Shown piece by piece: positions 18,401-27,810 of a stretch of 64,000 nt of DNA (positions are counted from its first letter, which is position 1; each line of letters opens with the position of its first letter). The translations under genes and the position numbers were made by a program. The notes under the pieces are model-generated. The model did not search any database. It was not told the origin of the DNA and saw nothing but the letters and a program-made list of their open reading frames with translations. Location of the stretch: assembly GCF_032229285.1 (NCBI RefSeq), contig NZ_CP135084.1, forward strand, positions 1,984,001-2,048,000, written 5' to 3'. The stretch comes from Rheinheimera sp. MMS21-TC3. Its GTDB lineage: Bacteria; Pseudomonadota; Gammaproteobacteria; Enterobacterales; Alteromonadaceae.

Positions 18401-19271
18401 TACGCCTAAATTAACTCTTATTACTGGTGTGGTTGAAGTACCCAACGCCAATATCAGTATTGACGACTTACCACAAAGTGCTGTGGCTATTTCTAGTGAC
18501 ACTGTGCTACTTGACGAACAAGGCTTAGCTATAGAGCGTACTAATACCGCGCCTATCCCTATTCACACTGACATAAAAGTCATATTAAGCAATAATGTGA
18601 AATTACAAGCCTTTGGCTTAGTGACTAAACTATCCGGTGAACTCGCAGTAAGACAACAAGACAAAGGGCCACAAATTTATGGTGAAGTGGCATTAATTGA
18701 CGGTACTTTTCGCTCTTATGGCCAAGATTTATTAATTAGACGTGGCAAGTTAAAATTTAATGGCCCAGCCGATCAGCCCTATTTAGATATTGAAGCAATC
18801 AGAAATCCAGAGAGTACCGAAGATGATGTGATCGCTGGGATTAAAGTTGTAGGACCAGCCGATGAGCCTCTAGTGACTATCTTCTCTGAGCCAGGCAAAC
18901 CACAAGCTAACGCTTTATCTTATTTACTGACAGGCCGAGATATTGGCAGTGACTCGGGTAGCGCAGCTGATGCGCTGACTACAAGTTTAATCGGAATGAG
19001 CATCGCCTCTAGCAGTAAATTGGTTGGTAATATTGGCGCCGCCTTTGGTATTAATGATTTAAGCTTAGATACAGCAGGTGCCGGAAATAATTCACAAGTA
19101 ACAGTTAGCGGCCATTTATCTCGCGATTTAGAGTTAAAGTATGGTTATGGCATCTTTAATGCCATTGGCGAATTTACCCTACGCTATCGTATTATGCGTC
19201 GGCTATACCTTGAATCCGTTTCAGGCTTAGATAATACCGTAGATTTATTATATAAGTTTGAATTCGACTAA
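15495..19271 (+). CDS. tamB: Translocation and assembly module protein TamB (AsmA-like)
   Basis: A long periplasm-spanning protein of 1258 residues, one N-terminal inner-membrane helix (about 10-30) then repeated beta-rich segments forming the predicted hydrophobic groove. The C-terminal DUF490/TamB domain is clear, with GLVTKLSGELAVRQ, YGEVALIDGTFRSYGQDLLI and a GRDIGSDSG segment. In E. coli TamB binds TamA, assists outer-membrane protein assembly and is one of three AsmA-like proteins moving phospholipids to the outer membrane. ATGA overlap with tamA. A 270-codon antisense open frame inside it is a coding shadow. Confidence 0.95.
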   Translation: MNWRRGLKWLNFTLLIPFLVIALLLYVLLFTQLGLNFSVWLAKKVVPELTIASSSGYLLGELQLKNVQWQQDEHNSLALTQLDFDLQTSCLLSGKVCINQLLVDGITLQLTTAESTTEPASNNQAIFIPIPVTVKKLAITNGNILLDGHQLNWQHFSAKVDAWGAKVQLDEVEWQQVNLTPAAADLNTSTMHTSTTEPFSYQALQLEDISLPLAIYISQFTLTDFTLHTATAQHLPFLQFAIQAQKQHINLTHLQLQHPQVTAEANLQLTLKDNYPIKAKVELVLLDEPLAQQKLRINLEGDFADLTINAIATNNIQAQLDAKIALLTDNLPITAKLTAAAPNIINLDDQTKLTIKATKLNITGDLQQLQLLANTDYKLTNIPAGNLALTATVTPKNAQINKLIINGLAGKTELTAKVDWQQDLQWHSQIQFKKIDLGILLQDYPGRISGQLSHQGKLTAQGNWLLDISTLDISGAIRDLPFTLQGDLQAQGDTSLNNNLTTPTAKQLLNSVSFNSKTLSLIHGDNSIIFSGGLAKHWQLTAAIQIPDLSKSIANAKGKLNGKAIISGAKLTPTIVAAIKATDIRYQQFALDLLQLDSNIKWADSITADINLEAKQGRFQQHTLEQLTIKLQGNEQQHAADIQLLSSLGQADVELSGQLTAANIWQGKLKHATLSSIQGQWQLQQAAPIQYAISEQQVTISQHCWQQQTTRLCLDKTANISAEQGQFVLSLNQFELATLDPLLPISMTTTGKLEAKASASWQQNTAAKVTLTVKGENGSTTINDTEAINIPWQSFLLQLDSAEQLNTKLDISFTDKAKLHAMAVISDLMQTDRKVEASLNISEFSLDFLQPLFDSSSDVSAEVNSQLRFTGLLAAPELSGNFSIANIKITGKGAPTTIENGSINLTFLGETAAIEGQLDTLDGQIALTGKANWQDINDWHATMQLAGDALSLQMPNISLKVKPNLTLDITPKLTLITGVVEVPNANISIDDLPQSAVAISSDTVLLDEQGLAIERTNTAPIPIHTDIKVILSNNVKLQAFGLVTKLSGELAVRQQDKGPQIYGEVALIDGTFRSYGQDLLIRRGKLKFNGPADQPYLDIEAIRNPESTEDDVIAGIKVVGPADEPLVTIFSEPGKPQANALSYLLTGRDIGSDSGSAADALTTSLIGMSIASSSKLVGNIGAAFGINDLSLDTAGAGNNSQVTVSGHLSRDLELKYGYGIFNAIGEFTLRYRIMRRLYLESVSGLDNTVDLLYKFEFD

Positions 19272-19297
19272 GCTGGTTACACTATTGCCAGCTTAGT
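19267..19297 (+). terminator. Terminator-like hairpin at the end of tamB
   Basis: ACTAAGCTGG (19267-19276) and CCAGCTTAGT (19288-19297) are perfect 10-bp arms. The tamB stop codon lies inside the first arm. An ATTTATGTTT tail follows. It sits between convergent tamB and cmoM and may serve tamB. Confidence 0.55.
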
Positions 19298-19338
19298 ATT
19301 TATGTTTAGCCTGTAATTTTATGCGGTTTTATGAGACT

Positions 19339-20097
19339 TTAAGCTTGTAACAAAAAGTGCTGATAGCGTCCCAGTGAAGCATAAGGTTCAATCTGATTGT
19401 ACTCTAGCTCTAAAGCTAATAGCTGCTCAAATTCAGTCTGCTGCTGCTCAGGATTTCGTAAATAATCATGAAAACAACGCACCCCTGTTTTGGTAATTAA
19501 CTTTAAGCCCGCTTCCTGACACCAAGAAAGCACCTCATTAGGCTGTAACGGACTTTGTGGACTTAACCGCACTTTCTTTTTTACCTGCATATCAGCAGCT
19601 ACATAAGCAAAATTACCATAGATAATGTTACTTAAGCGTTTAGCGTCTTTATTATAAAACATTAACGATACGATACCGCCCGGTGCTAATAGCTTCTTTA
19701 GTTGGGCGATAGCTAACTGTGGCTCAGCCAACCATTCCAACATAGCGTGGCATAAAATTATTTGATATCTCTGTTGATGCTGCAGCACTAGCTCTGATAA
19801 AGAAACTTGTTGAAACTCTGCTGTTAAATTTAATTTAGCAGCGGTTTTCTGGGCTATAGCTAACATTTCAGCAGAAATATCTGTTAATAACACTTGGTGC
19901 CCTAAAGCGGCTAGGTGTAAAGCTATTTGGCCCTGCCCTGCACCTACATCCAAAATACGACAAGGTTGCTGCAAGACAGCTAGCTGACCCAGATCGCGTA
20001 TTAACACCTGCTGGCGAATTTTACCTTTAGTAGTGTCATAGATATTACGGCTAAACTTAGCTGCAATATTGTCAAAATTACGATCAGACTTTTGCAT
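19339..20097 (-). CDS. cmoM: tRNA 5-carboxymethoxyuridine methyltransferase CmoM (SmtA)
   Basis: SAM-dependent methyltransferase that esterifies cmo5U34 to mcmo5U in some tRNAs. The 252 residues begin with the CmoM-specific lead RNFDNIAAKFSRNIYDTTKG. The SAM-binding motif I is ILDVGAGQGQIALHLAALGH (about 48-67), and the acidic loop LTDISAEML follows. The tail region CFHDYL is also typical of the family. It overlaps the stop of the Nif3-family gene upstream (TAATG), so both are made from one minus-strand transcript. Confidence 0.9.
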   Translation of the reverse strand: MQKSDRNFDNIAAKFSRNIYDTTKGKIRQQVLIRDLGQLAVLQQPCRILDVGAGQGQIALHLAALGHQVLLTDISAEMLAIAQKTAAKLNLTAEFQQVSLSELVLQHQQRYQIILCHAMLEWLAEPQLAIAQLKKLLAPGGIVSLMFYNKDAKRLSNIIYGNFAYVAADMQVKKKVRLSPQSPLQPNEVLSWCQEAGLKLITKTGVRCFHDYLRNPEQQQTEFEQLLALELEYNQIEPYASLGRYQHFLLQA

Positions 20098-20861
20098 TAG
20101 GCTGGATTATCTATGTCAATAAATTCAACTTCGACAGCAAAATGTTTTGCTACATATTCACCTAAAGCTTTAATACCATAACGTTCGGTTGCATGATGGC
20201 CAGCCGCAATAAAATGAATACCTAGCTCACGGGAAACATGAATAGTTTGCTCAGAGACTTCGCCGGTTATAAATAATTGCGCACCTGCTGTCACTGCTTG
20301 CTCGATATAACCTTGGCCACCACCTGTACACCAAGCTACCTTAGTAATTTTACTATTGCCACCTTGATGCAATAATACCTTTCTTTGTAATAATTGCTCT
20401 AGTTGCAGCTGGACTTGGCTTGCTGTTTGCTCTGTAGCAAAATTTCCTTGCATTACAATCCCTTTTGGCTCTAAGACCGGCAGAGGCATAATATTTTGCA
20501 ATTGCATTAATTTTCCCAGCTGAGCGTTATTACCTAAGGTTGGATGCACATCAAGCGGTAAATGATAAGCCAACAAATTAATATCATGCTGTAGCAAACT
20601 TTGTAGGCGGCGCTTTTTCATGCCGGTAATTTCGACAGCTTCACCTTTCCAAAAGTATCCATGGTGAACTAAAATAGCATCGGCCTTGGCACTTATGGCA
20701 GCATCAATCAAAGCTTGGCTTGCTGTCACCCCTGTGACAATCTTCTTAATATATTGCTTACCTTCAACTTGTAAGCCGTTTGGGCAATAATCTTTAATTC
20801 TATCGGTTTGCAATTCAGCTTGTAAAAAGTCAATTAGTTGATTTCGATCAAACATAGTCAT
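20097..20861 (-). CDS. Nif3-like dinuclear metal centre protein (YbgI family)
   Basis: A conserved hexameric protein often labelled GTP cyclohydrolase 1 type 2 homologue. The 254 residues hold the metal-site motifs: His66 and His67 in ILVHHGYFWKG, an Asp in YHLPLDVHPTLGNN, and HxxxE in AAGHHATERYG. Its molecular role is not settled in any species; in some bacteria it has been linked to cell-wall or oxidative stress phenotypes. The start could be Met1 or Met3; the difference is two residues. It is the first gene of a two-gene operon with cmoM. Confidence 0.88.
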   Translation of the reverse strand: MTMFDRNQLIDFLQAELQTDRIKDYCPNGLQVEGKQYIKKIVTGVTASQALIDAAISAKADAILVHHGYFWKGEAVEITGMKKRRLQSLLQHDINLLAYHLPLDVHPTLGNNAQLGKLMQLQNIMPLPVLEPKGIVMQGNFATEQTASQVQLQLEQLLQRKVLLHQGGNSKITKVAWCTGGGQGYIEQAVTAGAQLFITGEVSEQTIHVSRELGIHFIAAGHHATERYGIKALGEYVAKHFAVEVEFIDIDNPA

Positions 20862-20994
20862 CTATCTTCTTATAAATTTAATAATGATATTGTACTGTAA
20901 TGGTAAAATAAAACAGGTGGATTTGTACTATTCTGGTTAAATGTTGTATAAATAGCTATTCACCCATTTCAATGAGCATCATCTAAGGATTATT

Positions 20995-21369
20995 ATGACA
21001 ACATTAGATAAAGCGAAAGTACTTGCTGAATTTACTTCTGCTTATAAAGCTGCTTTTGGTAAAGCACCTAAAATTGAAGAGAAGCCAGGTTGGTATAGTG
21101 TTGATGGCAGTAAAAATATGCGTTTAGCTGAGCTAGATCAACTGGGTAAAAGTTATAGTAAAGAAGCTTCAGCGGCAGATAAAACCAGTGTTAAAGCCGA
21201 CAAGCCGGCTAAAAAAGCTGCGACTAAAGCGAAAACTAAGCCTACTACAGCAGCGGCTAAACCTAAACAACCAAAAGTTACGGCCTCAGGTAGTGGTGAA
21301 ACCCCATTATATATTTGGCAACAATATATTGGCAACATTAACCAGCGTATGCCGCGTGGTTGCCGTTAA
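20995..21369 (+). CDS. Lys/Ala-rich small protein of unknown function
   Basis: 124 residues, not recognised. It has three parts. A folded-looking N-terminus (1-55) contains FTSAYKAAFGKAPKIEEKPG, then WYSVDGSK. A middle stretch (about 58-100) is almost entirely K, A, T, P and S, like a histone H1 tail or a flexible linker. A short C-terminal piece reads TPLYIWQQYIGNINQRMPRG. It has no signal peptide, so it may bind nucleic acid or act as a tethered peptide. An AAGGATT ribosome site precedes the ATG. It is a single gene with a bidirectional hairpin after it. Confidence 0.75.
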   Translation: MTTLDKAKVLAEFTSAYKAAFGKAPKIEEKPGWYSVDGSKNMRLAELDQLGKSYSKEASAADKTSVKADKPAKKAATKAKTKPTTAAAKPKQPKVTASGSGETPLYIWQQYIGNINQRMPRGCR

Positions 21370-21378
21370 TTGGTATTA

Positions 21379-21404
21379 TAATGCCAGTGTAATAACTGGC
21401 ATTA
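21379..21404. terminator. Bidirectional terminator hairpin
   Basis: TAATGCCAGT (21379-21388) and ACTGGCATTA (21395-21404) form a perfect 10-bp stem with a 6-base loop. It lies between the convergent Lys/Ala-rich gene and the PilZ gene, with ATTATT after it on the plus strand. Confidence 0.7.
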
Positions 21405-21408
21405 ATTA

Positions 21409-21708
21409 TTAATTCATTTCAATAAAAGCTAAACCTAGCTGATAACTGTCTTCATGTTCTTGACTACAACGCATTACTTTAGCCGTTGCATCTAGTGGTG
21501 GCACACTTGCATTAGGTGATTCAAGGCTAACATTAATAAGAGTACCCATTTCGAGTGGTTCATCAACGTCTACCGCCATACCCGATGCGCTTAGATCTCT
21601 ACATATTCCTTCTATTGCTCGGCCTACTTCAGGATGATTAATCATTAGCTTAACGCTAGCATTTACCATCATCCGAAAATAATTGCGGTTATCATTTCTA
21701 GTTAACAT
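21409..21708 (-). CDS. PilZ domain protein (probable c-di-GMP receptor)
   Basis: A stand-alone PilZ domain of 99 residues. The two c-di-GMP contact motifs are visible: an arginine-rich N-terminal part (RNDNRNYFR, about 3-11) and CRDLSASGMAV near 37-47, matching the DxSxxG pattern. Such proteins bind cyclic di-GMP and adjust motility, adhesion or polysaccharide production through partners. An ATGGAGGAAG ribosome site lies before the ATG. It is a single gene, convergent with the Lys/Ala-rich protein. The target is unknown. Confidence 0.88.
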   Translation of the reverse strand: MLTRNDNRNYFRMMVNASVKLMINHPEVGRAIEGICRDLSASGMAVDVDEPLEMGTLINVSLESPNASVPPLDATAKVMRCSQEHEDSYQLGLAFIEMN

Positions 21709-21867
21709 ACTTCCTCCATGAGCAAGGCTTGCTGTAACCTCAGTTATAAGACCTTATCCTAGCTATGTAAAGTTATCTTTAAATAGCACTAAAGCTTTAT
21801 TACATCAAAAGCCAGCTACAAGGTTAATACTATGCTATTAATCAATCCTTTGTTAAAAGATGACTCA

Positions 21868-22383
21868 TTAGTCAACAGCATCAGACATACCTGATATAGG
21901 CTGATTTATGCGTTGCTGCAGCTTGTCTAAAGCCTGCTTATCTTCATTAGTAATACAATTAGTTATGACATTAAGTAAAACCGAACTTTTTTGTAACGCT
22001 TCTTCCATACCTGGCTGCTTATTTTCTGCCAGCATAGCGAGTGATTGTTGGGTCATTTTAAGCATTGGCCATGACATCTTTAACGTTAACTCTAAAAATT
22101 CTGCTGGTTTTAAATCATTTTCAGCTAAAATCTGCTCAACTTCTGTTACATAGCGAGTATTGGCTTGTTGCGCCTTAAGCGCTTCATACTGCTTTTGCCA
22201 GTTGCAATGTTGCTCTAGCACCATATCTTGCTCATCTACATCTTCATAAGCCGACTTTAATGCTGATAATTTAGGCATTACTGTTTTAATTTTAGCTAAG
22301 TTAGCCTCTGTAATAAGAGTATCTGCCATCACGGGTGTTTGTAACATTAACCCTATAACAGCAGGTAAAAATAATCTTTTCAT
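21868..22383 (-). CDS. Small secreted helical protein of unknown function
   Basis: 171 residues, not recognised. Residues 1-20 (MKRLFLPAVIGLMLQTPVMA) are a standard signal peptide with cleavage after MA, so it is expected in the periplasm. The mature part is predicted all-helical and rich in K, E, Q and L. It has two cysteines (in EQHCNWQ and VITNCITNE) that could form a disulphide. It is a single minus-strand gene with no operon partners. Confidence 0.7.
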   Translation of the reverse strand: MKRLFLPAVIGLMLQTPVMADTLITEANLAKIKTVMPKLSALKSAYEDVDEQDMVLEQHCNWQKQYEALKAQQANTRYVTEVEQILAENDLKPAEFLELTLKMSWPMLKMTQQSLAMLAENKQPGMEEALQKSSVLLNVITNCITNEDKQALDKLQQRINQPISGMSDAVD

Positions 22384-22623
22384 TGTTGTCCTTCATAAAA
22401 GTTACTAGTGTTAGACTTAATTTAAACAAAACTTAAATTAATGCGCACTTAAAATAATAATATTATTTTAACATGAGCTTTAACAGCAGGCAGCCCTTTA
22501 TATTTTATTAGCTTAATTTGCCTATTAGTGCCTCCAGCTTAGTAAACAAATACTCACTACTGTTTGAGCCAGCCTAAGCTTCGCGGTACACTCTGCGGTC
22601 AGATTGATTATTAAGGTTAAAGT

Positions 22624-23178
22624 ATGGCTTTAAAAGCAACCATCTTTAAAGTGCAGCTACAAATAGCTGATATGGATCGACATTATTATCAAGATCATCA
22701 ATTTACCTTAGCTCAGCATCCATCAGAAAATGACCAACGTATGATGGTTAGGCTCTTGGCTTTTGCCATTAACGCTAGCGAAAACATTGCCTTTACCAAA
22801 GGCTTAAGCAGCGAAGATGATGAACCTGAGCTTTGGGATAAAGATTTAAATGGCGACATTGCGCTTTGGGTTGAGTTTGGTCAAAGTGAAGAGAAGTGGC
22901 TTCGTAAAGCCAGTGGTCGAGCTAAGCAAGTACAGTTATTTTGTTACGGTGGCCGCAGTGTACCAATTTGGTGGAAAAACAACGAGCAAAGCTTAGCCCG
23001 CTATCAAAATTTAACTGTTTTTAATATACCTGAAACTGCAGTAACTGAGATGGCGCAATTAGTCAGTCGAAATATGGTGTTACAATGCAATATTAGTGAA
23101 GGCCAAATTTGGTTATCTAATGACCAACAAAGTGTATTAATAGAGCCTGAGGTTTTACAACGCTCGCAACACAATTAA
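22624..23178 (+). CDS. yaeQ: YaeQ family protein
   Basis: A conserved 184-residue cytoplasmic protein with a PD-(D/E)XK nuclease-like fold. The family signature is well kept: MALKATIFKVQLQIADMDR at the start, HPSENDQRMMVRLLAFA near 38-54, and a C-terminal core ALWVEFGQSEEKWLRKASGR with the acidic and basic residues of the nuclease-like site. The biological role is poorly known; early claims about RfaH suppression are not resolved. It is monocistronic, and its stop codon lies inside a terminator stem. Confidence 0.92.
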   Translation: MALKATIFKVQLQIADMDRHYYQDHQFTLAQHPSENDQRMMVRLLAFAINASENIAFTKGLSSEDDEPELWDKDLNGDIALWVEFGQSEEKWLRKASGRAKQVQLFCYGGRSVPIWWKNNEQSLARYQNLTVFNIPETAVTEMAQLVSRNMVLQCNISEGQIWLSNDQQSVLIEPEVLQRSQHN

Positions 23179-23212
23179 AGGCACTTATTATCAGTACTAT
23201 GAGTGCCTTTAA
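23175..23212. terminator. Bidirectional terminator between yaeQ and the GST gene
   Basis: TTAAAGGCACT (23175-23185) and AGTGCCTTTAA (23202-23212) form a perfect 11-bp stem with a 16-base loop. The yaeQ TAA is part of the first arm. It serves yaeQ on the plus strand and probably the convergent GST gene. Confidence 0.65.
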
Positions 23213-23231
23213 AAGATAGATTTATTTGTAA

Positions 23232-23807
23232 CTAGCCTAGTCTGGGATCACTCTTAGCCACACCAGGCTGTTGCAGATGTTGCTGATGAAACTGCTTTAA
23301 ATGTGTAAAGGCTTGTAATGAAATTAATTCACGATATAAAGCCCAGTCTAATAAGCAAAATAAAGCGATTGCAGGATAATGCCACTGATTAAATTGTCCC
23401 GCACTTACTTGCTGTTCAAGTACCTTAAAAGCACCTTCTATCCGCTCATGCTGTAAACTATAAAACAACTTATTGGGGTCAATATCAAATCCTGAACGCT
23501 TACAGAGTAATAGCTCAATCATTGAATCATTAGCAGCATTAATAATTGTAAGTTGATTTTCTTGTTGCCAACTTAACTTTGGCCAACTAAATTTTTCGGC
23601 AATATAGCGATAAATGACACCAGAGTCGAAAACAATCTGTTCACCATCTAGAAGCATTGGTACTTTACGTGCTGGATTGTATTTAATTAAAGTAGCACGA
23701 TCTGGACCATCAAAAATATTTAGCATAATTAACTGAAAAGGTTTATCAGCTAGCGCTAAACGGATCCGTCTGACATAAGGTGACGTTTGTGAACCAAATA
23801 GTTTCAT
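23232..23807 (-). CDS. Glutathione S-transferase family protein
   Basis: 191 residues with a thioredoxin-like N-terminal domain (about 1-75). MKLFGSQTSPYVRRIRLAL supplies the candidate catalytic Ser9, and NPARKVPML with the cis-Pro and FDSGVIYRYI with the glutathione-contacting Ser form the rest of the G-site. The remainder is a helical C-terminal domain. Substrate cannot be assigned. It is a single minus-strand gene between yaeQ and dcd. Confidence 0.88.
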   Translation of the reverse strand: MKLFGSQTSPYVRRIRLALADKPFQLIMLNIFDGPDRATLIKYNPARKVPMLLDGEQIVFDSGVIYRYIAEKFSWPKLSWQQENQLTIINAANDSMIELLLCKRSGFDIDPNKLFYSLQHERIEGAFKVLEQQVSAGQFNQWHYPAIALFCLLDWALYRELISLQAFTHLKQFHQQHLQQPGVAKSDPRLG

Positions 23808-23893
23808 ATTGCATCCTTAAAACGGTGTAAACTATAACCAGTTGCAAATTATTTTAATGATAAACCTACAGCCAGTTATCGATAAAATTTAAT

Positions 23894-24484
23894 TTAACTT
23901 TTATCATCATGACCTATGCGGCTGGCAACAGCACCGCTTTGTTGTTGATATTTAGCATCAAGCCTTTTGTTATAAGGTCTATCGGCTGAACCTGTCATTA
24001 ACTCAAAGTTAAGCGCACCTATTTTCATTTTAGGCCGCAGCGCTAAAGGTAATTTACCACTATTAATAAACTCTAAAACAATATTTCCCGACCAACCAGG
24101 ATCTATTCTATGCGCAGTCACATGCACCATTAAACCTAAGCGGGCTAAAGATGAGCGACCATCTAACCAGCCAACTATATTATCAGGCAAGGTCACTGAC
24201 TCTAAAGTCATGGCTAATGCCAATTCACCAGGATGTAAAATAAATTTTTCACCATCAGCAATATAAATCTCATCACTCATTACATTATTTAACGCTTTAT
24301 CAACTTCATCTCTGGGCCCGCTTAAATCGATATAAGGTGCGGTATGAGCTTGAAAGACACGAAACTTATTACCTAAACGAATATCTACACTGACACCACT
24401 TATCATATTGGCATCAGGGGCTGGCTCAATAATAATTTTGCCTTGTGCTAAATGTTGTTCAATATCACGATCACACAGTCTCAT
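23894..24484 (-). CDS. dcd: dCTP deaminase
   Basis: Deaminates dCTP to dUTP, the main route to dTMP precursors in gammaproteobacteria. The 196-residue protein aligns with E. coli Dcd position by position: Arg110-Ser111-Ser112 in GRSSLARLG, and catalytic Glu138 in GNIVLEF. The start [12 protein letters not shown] is the standard one. It begins one base after the mrp/apbC stop on the minus strand, so the two are coupled, the same order as in several marine gammaproteobacteria. Confidence 0.97.
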   Translation of the reverse strand: MRLCDRDIEQHLAQGKIIIEPAPDANMISGVSVDIRLGNKFRVFQAHTAPYIDLSGPRDEVDKALNNVMSDEIYIADGEKFILHPGELALAMTLESVTLPDNIVGWLDGRSSLARLGLMVHVTAHRIDPGWSGNIVLEFINSGKLPLALRPKMKIGALNFELMTGSADRPYNKRLDAKYQQQSGAVASRIGHDDKS

Positions 24485-24485
24485 T

Positions 24486-25550
24486 TTAGTCGTCCGTTAT
24501 AATTATTTCTGTTTGGCTAGTTTGTAGCTGTTCAAGTTGTTGATACAGCGTGAATTGTAGCTGTTGGCTGATTGTACGATATATTTTAGCTACAGGCTGA
24601 TCTTTTAATACAATCGGCATACCTAAATCAGACTGCTCTCGAATATCACGTTGCAATGGTAATTGGCCTAATACTTGAACTTGATAACGCTGAGCCAGCT
24701 CTACCCCACCTTTTGTGCCAAATATATCATCTGTCTCGCCACAATTGCCGCATTGATAAAAACTCATGTTTTCTATTAACCCCAACAAAGGGATCTTAAC
24801 TTGCCTAAACATACTAATGGCTTTTTTAGCATCGGCTAAGGCGACATCTTGCGGTGTGGTCACCACAACAGCACCAGTAACAGGTAGTTTTTGTGCCATG
24901 GTTAATTGAATATCGCCTGTGCCTGGCGGCATATCAACAATTAAGTAGTCTAATTCTGGCCATAAAGTTTCGTTAAGTAATTGTTCTAAAGCTTTACTGG
25001 CCATAGGCCCGCGCCAGACTGATGCTTGTTCAGCATCGACTAAAAAACCGATAGACTGCAAGTGCACGCCATGAGCAAACATAGGCTGCATTAATTTATT
25101 ATCGGGAGAGGTAATTTTATTGCCCGACAACCCCAGCATAGTAGGAATAGAGGGACCATAAATGTCCGCATCTAATAACCCCACTTTAGCGCCATCTAAG
25201 GCTAAAGCACAAGCTAAGTTAACAGCTGTTGTCGACTTACCTACACCGCCTTTGCCAGAAGCAACTAAGATAACTTGCTTAATCTGTTTAAAAACAGCAG
25301 GTGCTTGATAGTCTGAATTTAAGGTTAAGCTAACCTCACTACCGGCATCAATAAGCGCCTGTTGTAATATAGGCTGCACTGACGCTAAAGGTAAAGCCAA
25401 GGTTAGCGTTAATTCATTTTTAATTAAGGTCGCTTGGGTAATCAAACTAGCTAATGCAATTTCGGAGTCAGGCAATAACCAATTTTGAAAAAACTGCTGC
25501 AAAGCAGCAGGAAGCGGTGTGGTTTTAGACGATTTAAACCAGTTAAACAT
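24486..25550 (-). CDS. apbC: Iron-sulfur cluster carrier protein ApbC (Mrp)
   Basis: P-loop ATPase that carries and delivers Fe-S clusters. Deviant Walker [11 protein letters not shown] and a later [11 protein letters not shown] are visible, and the cluster-binding CxxC is in [14 protein letters not shown] near the C-terminal third. An N-terminal DUF59-like part precedes it (about 1-85). The frame extends to 25571, but I choose the ATG at 25550 because AGGAAGG lies 5 bases before it. It is divergent from metG, as in E. coli, and is cotranscribed with dcd. Confidence 0.94.
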   Translation of the reverse strand: MFNWFKSSKTTPLPAALQQFFQNWLLPDSEIALASLITQATLIKNELTLTLALPLASVQPILQQALIDAGSEVSLTLNSDYQAPAVFKQIKQVILVASGKGGVGKSTTAVNLACALALDGAKVGLLDADIYGPSIPTMLGLSGNKITSPDNKLMQPMFAHGVHLQSIGFLVDAEQASVWRGPMASKALEQLLNETLWPELDYLIVDMPPGTGDIQLTMAQKLPVTGAVVVTTPQDVALADAKKAISMFRQVKIPLLGLIENMSFYQCGNCGETDDIFGTKGGVELAQRYQVQVLGQLPLQRDIREQSDLGMPIVLKDQPVAKIYRTISQQLQFTLYQQLEQLQTSQTEIIITDD

Positions 25551-25682
25551 CAGCACCTTCCTGTAAGTCATTTAATTACGATTTTTTTGGTTGTTCTACC
25601 CAATGGCAGATGCGAAGCAATGATGGTTAGTGTATCATTTAGGCAAATTTTTTCAGTTATTTATGTAAAAGAGCAGTATTTA

Positions 25683-27737
25683 ATGTCTATACGAAAAATT
25701 CTAGTTACTAGCGCACTACCTTATGCCAATGGCCCTATTCATTTAGGCCATTTACTTGAGTATATTCAAACCGACATTTGGGCTCGCTTTCAAAAAGCTC
25801 GGGGCCATGAGTGCTATTATGTTTGTGCCGACGATGCTCACGGTACCCCTATTATGCTTAAAGCTCAGCAGCAAGGGATAACCCCTGAGCAAATGATTGA
25901 GCAAACCAAAATTGAACATCAAGCAGATTTTGCCGATTTTGCTATTGGTTTTGATAACTATCACACCACACACAGTGATGAAAATCGCGAATTAGCTACT
26001 ATGATTTATAACCGCTTAGATGAAAAGGGTTATATTAAGCGTAAAACTATTAGCCAACTATATGATCCCCAAAAAAACATGTTTTTACCCGACCGTTTTG
26101 TTAAAGGAGACTGCCCTAAATGTGGTGCCTTAGATCAAAATGGTGATAGTTGCGATGTATGCGGAGCTACTTATAGCCCCACTGAAGTTAAAAATGCTCG
26201 CTCTGTCGTTTCTGGCGCAACGCCAATTTTAAAAGATAGCGAACATTACTTTTTTGACTTACCCGTTTTTAGCCAAATGTTGCAAGACTGGACCCGCAGT
26301 GGCAGCTTACAAGAAGAAATGGCTAACAAGCTCCAAGAATGGTTTAAAGATGGTTTGCAAATGTGGGATATCAGTCGTGATGCGCCCTACTTTGGTTTTG
26401 AGATCCCGCGCGCGCCAGGTAAATTTTTCTATGTTTGGCTTGATGCACCTATTGGTTATTTAGCTAGCTTTAAAAACCTCTGCGATAGAACAGGCATTGA
26501 CTTTGATAGCTTTTGGCAACTTGACTCTAACGCTGAGGTATATCACTTTATTGGTAAAGATATTATTTATTTTCACAGTTTATTTTGGCCGGCTATTTTA
26601 GAAGGCGCTGATTTACGTAAACCCAATGCTGTTTGGGCCCACGGTTTTGTTACGGTCAATGGTGCGAAAATGTCTAAATCGCGCGGTACCTTTATTAAAG
26701 CCCGTACTTATTTAGAACATTTAAACCCAGAGTATTTACGCTATTACTTTGCCTCTAAACTTACCTCTAGCATTACAGACTTAGACTTAAACCTTGAAGA
26801 CTTCACCCAAAAAGTGAATGCAGATTTAGTCGGTAAGGTTGTCAATATTGCTAGCCGCTGCGCTGGTTTTATCAGCAAGCGCTATAACGGTAAATTATCC
26901 TCTAAGATTACAGAGCCTGCCTTACTAAAAGAGTTTACTGATGCTGGCTCTAGTATTGCCAATAGCTTTGAAAAACGCGAGTTTGCCCGTGCCATTCGTG
27001 ACATTATGGCCTTAGCCGATAAAGCCAACCAATATATTGATGCTAAAGCCCCTTGGGTATTAGTTAAAGATGAATCCAAACAGCAACAGGCTCATGATGT
27101 GTGCTCAATGGGAATTAATCTATTTAGAGTATTAATGCATTATTTAAAACCAGTGCTACCCTTAATGGCAGTAGAAGTAGAACGGTTTTTAAATACCGAG
27201 CTGCGCTGGGATAATTACCAACAACCCTTAGTCGATCATGCAATTGAGCCCTTTAAAGCTTTAATGCAGCGGGTCGACCCAGCAAAAGTTGCCGCTATGG
27301 TTGATGATTCTAAAGAGAATCTACAGCCTAGTGCAGATTATGCAGCAGCTCAAGTAAAACCAACAACCAGCAACACAGCTAAATTGACAGCGCGTGAACC
27401 TATTGCAGAAACAATTAGTATAGAGGATTTTGCTAAAATAGATTTACGCGTGGCTAAAATTATTAAAGCTGAAGCCGTTGAAGGTGCCGATAAGTTAATT
27501 AGATTACAGCTAGATATAGGTGCAGGTGAGGTACGCCAAGTATTTGCCGGCATAAAAGCCGCTTATCAACCTGCGCAACTTGAAGGCAGATATACAGTAA
27601 TGGTAGCTAATCTTGCTGCCCGTAAAATGCGCTTTGGACTTTCTGAAGGCATGGTATTAGCAGCTGGCCCTGGTGGCAGTGACTTGTTTATATTATCACC
27701 CGATGAAGGCGCTGTTGCCGGTATGCGTGTAAAATAG
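25683..27737 (+). CDS. metG: Methionine-tRNA ligase
   Basis: Class I aminoacyl-tRNA synthetase, 684 residues. The HIGH-type motif is in [12 protein letters not shown], the zinc knuckle is [18 protein letters not shown], and KMSKS is in [10 protein letters not shown]. The C-terminal Trbp111-like tRNA-binding domain begins near [16 protein letters not shown] and gives dimerisation and tRNA affinity. The open frame starts earlier at 25485, inside apbC, but the ATG at 25683 gives the normal N-terminus [18 protein letters not shown] hairpin terminator follows 25 bp after the stop. Confidence 0.97.
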   Translation: MSIRKILVTSALPYANGPIHLGHLLEYIQTDIWARFQKARGHECYYVCADDAHGTPIMLKAQQQGITPEQMIEQTKIEHQADFADFAIGFDNYHTTHSDENRELATMIYNRLDEKGYIKRKTISQLYDPQKNMFLPDRFVKGDCPKCGALDQNGDSCDVCGATYSPTEVKNARSVVSGATPILKDSEHYFFDLPVFSQMLQDWTRSGSLQEEMANKLQEWFKDGLQMWDISRDAPYFGFEIPRAPGKFFYVWLDAPIGYLASFKNLCDRTGIDFDSFWQLDSNAEVYHFIGKDIIYFHSLFWPAILEGADLRKPNAVWAHGFVTVNGAKMSKSRGTFIKARTYLEHLNPEYLRYYFASKLTSSITDLDLNLEDFTQKVNADLVGKVVNIASRCAGFISKRYNGKLSSKITEPALLKEFTDAGSSIANSFEKREFARAIRDIMALADKANQYIDAKAPWVLVKDESKQQQAHDVCSMGINLFRVLMHYLKPVLPLMAVEVERFLNTELRWDNYQQPLVDHAIEPFKALMQRVDPAKVAAMVDDSKENLQPSADYAAAQVKPTTSNTAKLTAREPIAETISIEDFAKIDLRVAKIIKAEAVEGADKLIRLQLDIGAGEVRQVFAGIKAAYQPAQLEGRYTVMVANLAARKMRFGLSEGMVLAAGPGGSDLFILSPDEGAVAGMRVK

Positions 27738-27762
27738 TAAAAAGTAAAATAGTACAAAAGAA

Positions 27763-27790
27763 AAATGTAGCAGCTTATGCTGCTACATTT
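27763..27790 (+). terminator. Terminator after metG
   Basis: AAATGTAGCAGC and GCTGCTACATTT form a perfect 12-bp stem with a TTAT loop, followed by ATTCTT. It lies 25 bp after the metG stop and 20 bp before the MFS gene, so it separates them. Confidence 0.75.
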
Positions 27791-27810
27791 ATTCTTATAA
27801 ATGGAGTCTA

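Noticed and set aside
17690..18502. 270-codon antisense open frame inside tamB
   Set aside because: It lies wholly within a long, clearly coding gene and has the composition expected of a shadow frame; no ribosome site or family resemblance.
25485..25682. N-terminal extension of metG reaching into apbC
   Set aside because: The ATG at 25683 gives the standard methionyl-tRNA synthetase start; the upstream part is noncoding and antisense to apbC.
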